DNA of 64,000 nt from assembly GCA_041664345.1 (NCBI GenBank), contig JBAYKX010000015.1, positions 1 to 64,000 on the forward strand, read 5' to 3'. The stretch comes from GWE2-40-63 sp041664345 (GTDB lineage Bacteria > Bacteroidota > Bacteroidia > Bacteroidales > SZUA-534). The number at the start of each line of letters is the position of its first letter. Position 1 is the stretch's first letter. The translations under genes and the position numbers were made by a program. Below are positions 61,290 through 64,000 of this stretch, one piece after another. Under the pieces are notes generated by a model, which worked only from the letters and a program-made list of their open reading frames with translations, did no database searches and was not told the origin of the DNA.

Positions 61290-62576
61290 ATGCAAAAATA
61301 TACGATCCATTTTCTTACTTTTATTTATCTTTTTATCGCTCAAAGTGGGTTTAGTCAAAAAGTTAAGCCTCCAAAAACCAAGGAACAACTTTCAAAGGAG
61401 AAAACCTACCGTTCATACCAAGAAGCACTTGCGAACAAAAAAAAGGTATATATACTGAACCTTGATGGGAAAAAAATTAGAGAAATACCAGCTAACATCA
61501 GTAAGTTGGTAAACCTGCAGGAACTGTATTTGCGCAACAACCAGATTTCGATGTTGCCACCTGAGTTATTTCTGCTCCCAAACTTGCAGGTAATTGCCTT
61601 GGGCGAAAATAAGCTAACCAGCGTGCCTAAAGAAATTGGAAAATTGCAACATTTGGAGCAGCTTGATTTGTTCAATAACCTGCTTTCAGAACTGCCTGAA
61701 GAAATGGGTGACCTCAAACAACTGAGTACTCTGGATTTGAGCTGGAACCAATTAATGAGTTTACCAGAAAGTTTTGGTAAACTTACAAATCTTGAAAAAT
61801 TGTTTATCGATAAGAACAAACTGGTAACCCTGCCCCAAAATGTTTCGTTGCTTACCCAACTCAATGAACTACGGTTGTCCGAAAACATGCTGACAAGTCT
61901 CCCCGATAGCATCGGGAAACTTAATAGGATAATTGAGCTGAACCTTGAAAAAAACGAGATATCCGGATTGCCATCCTCGATAGGTTTGCTAAAAAACCTA
62001 AAAAAACTCAACATCAGCCAAAATAAACTGACCAAAATACCTGATGAATTAGGTAACTTGGAAAACCTTGAAGAAATAAACCTATCGAATAATAAGATTA
62101 CTCAGGTTTCAGGCAACAGCATTAACTTTTCAAAGGCAACATCCATTGATTTGAGTATTAACAAAATAAGTGGTTTTACGGCCAAAATGGGAAATCTAAA
62201 AAACTTAATTTACTTGGATGTTTCTATCAATCAATTGCAAAGCATTCCCACAAACATTAGCAATGCTATTCAATTAAAAACACTAATTCTTAACCGGAAC
62301 CAGATTAATTGGGTAGGCGAAAATGTTGCCACATTGATAAACTTAGAAGAGCTTGATTTATCGGACAATAAAATTGAAAAAGTGGATAAATCATTGGGAG
62401 CGTTGGTAAATCTTAAAAAACTTAACCTAAATCAAAACCTCATTTTATATTTCAACAAACAACTTGGTGGCATGAAATCGCTTCAGGAGCTTTATCTCGA
62501 AAACAATCCACGGCTCGACAAGTTTCAAAAAGAACAAATTAAAAAATTCTTCCCATCTACTGCAATTTATTTTTAA
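61290..62576 (+). CDS. Secreted leucine-rich-repeat protein
   Basis: A 428-residue protein with a signal peptide (to GFSQ) followed by about 15 leucine-rich repeats of the 23-residue type (NLQELYLRNNQISMLPPEL and similar), extending nearly to the C-terminus. LRRs form a curved solenoid used in protein binding. No T9SS sorting tail or enzyme domain is seen, so it may be periplasmic or loosely surface-bound. Repeats are regular and intact. It stands alone on the plus strand. Confidence 0.88.
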   Translation: MQKYTIHFLTFIYLFIAQSGFSQKVKPPKTKEQLSKEKTYRSYQEALANKKKVYILNLDGKKIREIPANISKLVNLQELYLRNNQISMLPPELFLLPNLQVIALGENKLTSVPKEIGKLQHLEQLDLFNNLLSELPEEMGDLKQLSTLDLSWNQLMSLPESFGKLTNLEKLFIDKNKLVTLPQNVSLLTQLNELRLSENMLTSLPDSIGKLNRIIELNLEKNEISGLPSSIGLLKNLKKLNISQNKLTKIPDELGNLENLEEINLSNNKITQVSGNSINFSKATSIDLSINKISGFTAKMGNLKNLIYLDVSINQLQSIPTNISNAIQLKTLILNRNQINWVGENVATLINLEELDLSDNKIEKVDKSLGALVNLKKLNLNQNLILYFNKQLGGMKSLQELYLENNPRLDKFQKEQIKKFFPSTAIYF

Positions 62577-62650
62577 TCAACTCCCAAAATTTTTAAATGC
62601 AAAAATCACAACTTATTTTTTAGAGGTCGGTTGCTAATTGCATGTCTATT

Positions 62651-62804
62651 TACCCCTTCCCCTGTCGGGACTTCCCCTTGTGAAGGGGAAGATGTATAGT
62701 CCTGGCAGTGTTGCTTATTTGATGCGTTCTCCCCTAAGCCTAGGGGAACTTAGCGTAAGCGTTTTCACGACCGAAGGGAGTAAATGCCGATAGGCAGAGG
62801 GGTA
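62651..62804. repeat. Palindrome-rich repeat related to the DUF559 flanking repeats
   Basis: TACCCCTTCCCCTGTCGGG at one end (62651) faces GCCGATAGGCAGAGGGGTA (inverted relative) at the other end. Inside are the hairpins CTTCCCCTTGTGAAGGGGAAG (62671-62691) and TTCTCCCCT.../AGGGGAAC (62728-62750). It resembles the CCCCTCAAGGGG elements at 8235-8949 in style but holds no nuclease gene. Confidence 0.65.
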
Positions 62805-62827
62805 CAAGAAGGTTAAAAATTGAATTC

Positions 62828-62864
62828 CATTACTTTCGTGTTATGTATTTATCTACTGACCTCT
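62828..62864. mobile_element. Solo IS1595-type end
   Basis: A 37-base sequence ending TATGTATTTATCTACTGACCTCT that matches the end at 58354-58390 in 32 of 37 positions. No transposase remains near it. Confidence 0.55.
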
Positions 62865-63014
62865 ATAATTTTTTTTACGATTGACAATAAATAGCTCTGA
62901 ATAAAGGTTTTTACAGATAAGTAATAAACAATGGATTGTTGAAAACATGCCTTCTTCGATTGATTTCGCAAACAGATTCTTTGTTACCTTTACCTAATAT
63001 AAAAAACTGCAAAA

Positions 63015-64000
63015 ATGGCTTATAAAATTTTGAAAATTAGCTTGTTGACACTTGTTTTCATTTCCATAAAAATCTTCGGTTATTCTCAAACTTCCTACTC
63101 CTATAATCAAGAAGATGTTGCTTATAAAACCGGAGTTGAACTTTTTGAAAAAGAAAAATTTGCCGAAGCTCAGGAGTTTTTTAACCAGGTAGTTGATCAT
63201 TACGGGCAGGAGCATACCGATATTAAAGCCGATGCCGAATATTATCTGGCTTTATGCTCTATTGAATTGTTTAATGCCGATGCCGAATACCGAATTGCTC
63301 AATTTATTGCTAAATATCCTGAGAGTCCTAGAACCCGGATAGCTTATTTTGAGATGGCTGTTTATAAATACCAAAAAAGTAAATACGGGGAAGCACTCTA
63401 TTATTTTGATAAAGTTTGGAAGCAAAACCTAAATAAGGAACAACTCAGTGAGTTTTATTTTAAAAGGGGTTACTGTTATTTCAAAACCGACCAGCTTGAA
63501 AAAGCGGCAAAAATGTTTTACGAAATTCTGGATAACAATTCAAAATACAGCAGTCCAGCCAACTACTTTTATGCCTATGTATCTTACCTTGATAAAGAGT
63601 ACGAAACGGCTTTAAAAGGGTTTACAAAACTACAGGAAGATCCTGTTTTTGCTCCAGTGGTTCCTTATTATGTGGTTCAAATTTACTATTTGCAAGGAAA
63701 AAACGATCAGGTTCTGGAGCAGGGGAAAAAATTACTCGATACACCTGAAGTAAAACGCGAAGCAGAAATAAGCCGGTTAGTGGGGGAGGCTCTTTACTCC
63801 AAGGGGCAGTACCAGCAAGCATTGGAATATCTTGAAACCTATAAAAAGAAGGCCGAAACCTATACCCGCGAAGATATATATCAGTTAGGTTATGTGTATT
63901 ATATGACCCAGAAATACGATGAAGCAGTAGCTACCTTATCGAACATTACGAATGTTGATGATGGGTTAACGCAAAATGCTTATTTCCACATAGCCGGTTG
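63015..64000 (+). CDS. TPR-repeat protein, 3' end outside the window
   Basis: The frame is open from ATG 63015 to the window's right edge (328 codons so far). It starts with a signal peptide or anchor (YKILKISLLTLVFISIKIFGYSQ) and has tetratricopeptide-like helices with repeated AEAQEFFNQVV, AAKMFYEILD, QYQQALEYLETY and KYDEAVATL patterns. Such Bacteroidota proteins often act in cell-envelope assembly or outer-membrane complexes. No stop codon is seen, so the true length is unknown. Confidence 0.85.
   Translation, partial: MAYKILKISLLTLVFISIKIFGYSQTSYSYNQEDVAYKTGVELFEKEKFAEAQEFFNQVVDHYGQEHTDIKADAEYYLALCSIELFNADAEYRIAQFIAKYPESPRTRIAYFEMAVYKYQKSKYGEALYYFDKVWKQNLNKEQLSEFYFKRGYCYFKTDQLEKAAKMFYEILDNNSKYSSPANYFYAYVSYLDKEYETALKGFTKLQEDPVFAPVVPYYVVQIYYLQGKNDQVLEQGKKLLDTPEVKREAEISRLVGEALYSKGQYQQALEYLETYKKKAETYTREDIYQLGYVYYMTQKYDEAVATLSNITNVDDGLTQNAYFHIAG

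Noticed and set aside
1..64000. tRNA, rRNA, riboswitch or CRISPR loci
   Set aside because: I looked for cloverleaf-like and conserved RNA cores and saw none that I could support by reading; a covariance-model search would be decisive.

Overview
The window looks like chromosomal DNA of a Bacteroidota bacterium, probably class Bacteroidia; the genus cannot be fixed from sequence alone. Support for this comes from two secreted proteins with type IX secretion sorting tails, a DUF6029/Omp28 outer-membrane group, an RprX/RprY-like two-component pair, lipoproteins, promoter -7 boxes of the TAnnTTTG type, and a near absence of Shine-Dalgarno sequences. The DNA is AT-rich and contains no rRNA, tRNA or CRISPR array that I can see.

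Layout. 1-6000: a lipoprotein hydrolase, a menaquinone operon (thioesterase, menF, menD, joined by 4-base overlaps), and idi overlapping a DUF116 gene. 6200-11650: a sulfur region with a split YeeE/YedE transporter, two rhodanese-like proteins that lack the active-site cysteine, a two-domain rhodanese broken by an in-frame TAG, and a DUF559 nuclease gene placed between two copies of a palindromic repeat. 11700-20900: lipocalin, tag, uppP, aquaporin, a cation exporter, an outer-membrane protein, a DUF4173 protein, and a decayed REP-type transposase relic. 21000-36500: lipA, NDH-2, then the metabolic core: mevalonate kinase, diphosphomevalonate decarboxylase, a GYDIA-type GHMP kinase and class II HMG-CoA reductase, directly downstream of an acyl-CoA dehydrogenase, both 3-methylcrotonyl-CoA carboxylase subunits and a methylglutaconyl-CoA hydratase candidate. 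35200-41800: two radical-SAM methylthiotransferases, a flavin reductase-like protein, dipeptidyl peptidase III and MntP. 42000-53500: TlpA/DUF6029/Omp28/T9SS envelope cluster, a YqaA-type protein, a CBM9-like lipoprotein, a glycosyltransferase plus glycerate kinase, an HTH regulator and pyrD. 53500-58400: an accessory island of broken genes (a propeller fragment, IS1595-type remnants, a sugar O-methyltransferase, tandem BNR-repeat genes with one copy broken, a RhuM remnant). 58400-64000: a response regulator and histidine kinase, a leucine-rich-repeat protein and a TPR protein that runs off the end.

How the genes fit together. The most interesting arrangement is the same-strand run from about 35.2 kb down to 25.7 kb. 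Read in transcription order it encodes the late steps of leucine degradation, which make HMG-CoA, followed by HMG-CoA reductase and later mevalonate enzymes. No HMG-CoA synthase is visible in the window, so leucine-derived HMG-CoA could feed isoprenoid synthesis here; that is an inference. The sequence also holds several clear signs of decay and mobile DNA: a REP transposase with its middle deleted, three IS1595-like ends, an out-of-frame deletion in a tandem BNR gene, a one-base loss at the 3' end of an outer-membrane protein gene, and a family of dispersed short-word repeats in gene gaps, two of which reach into gene ends.
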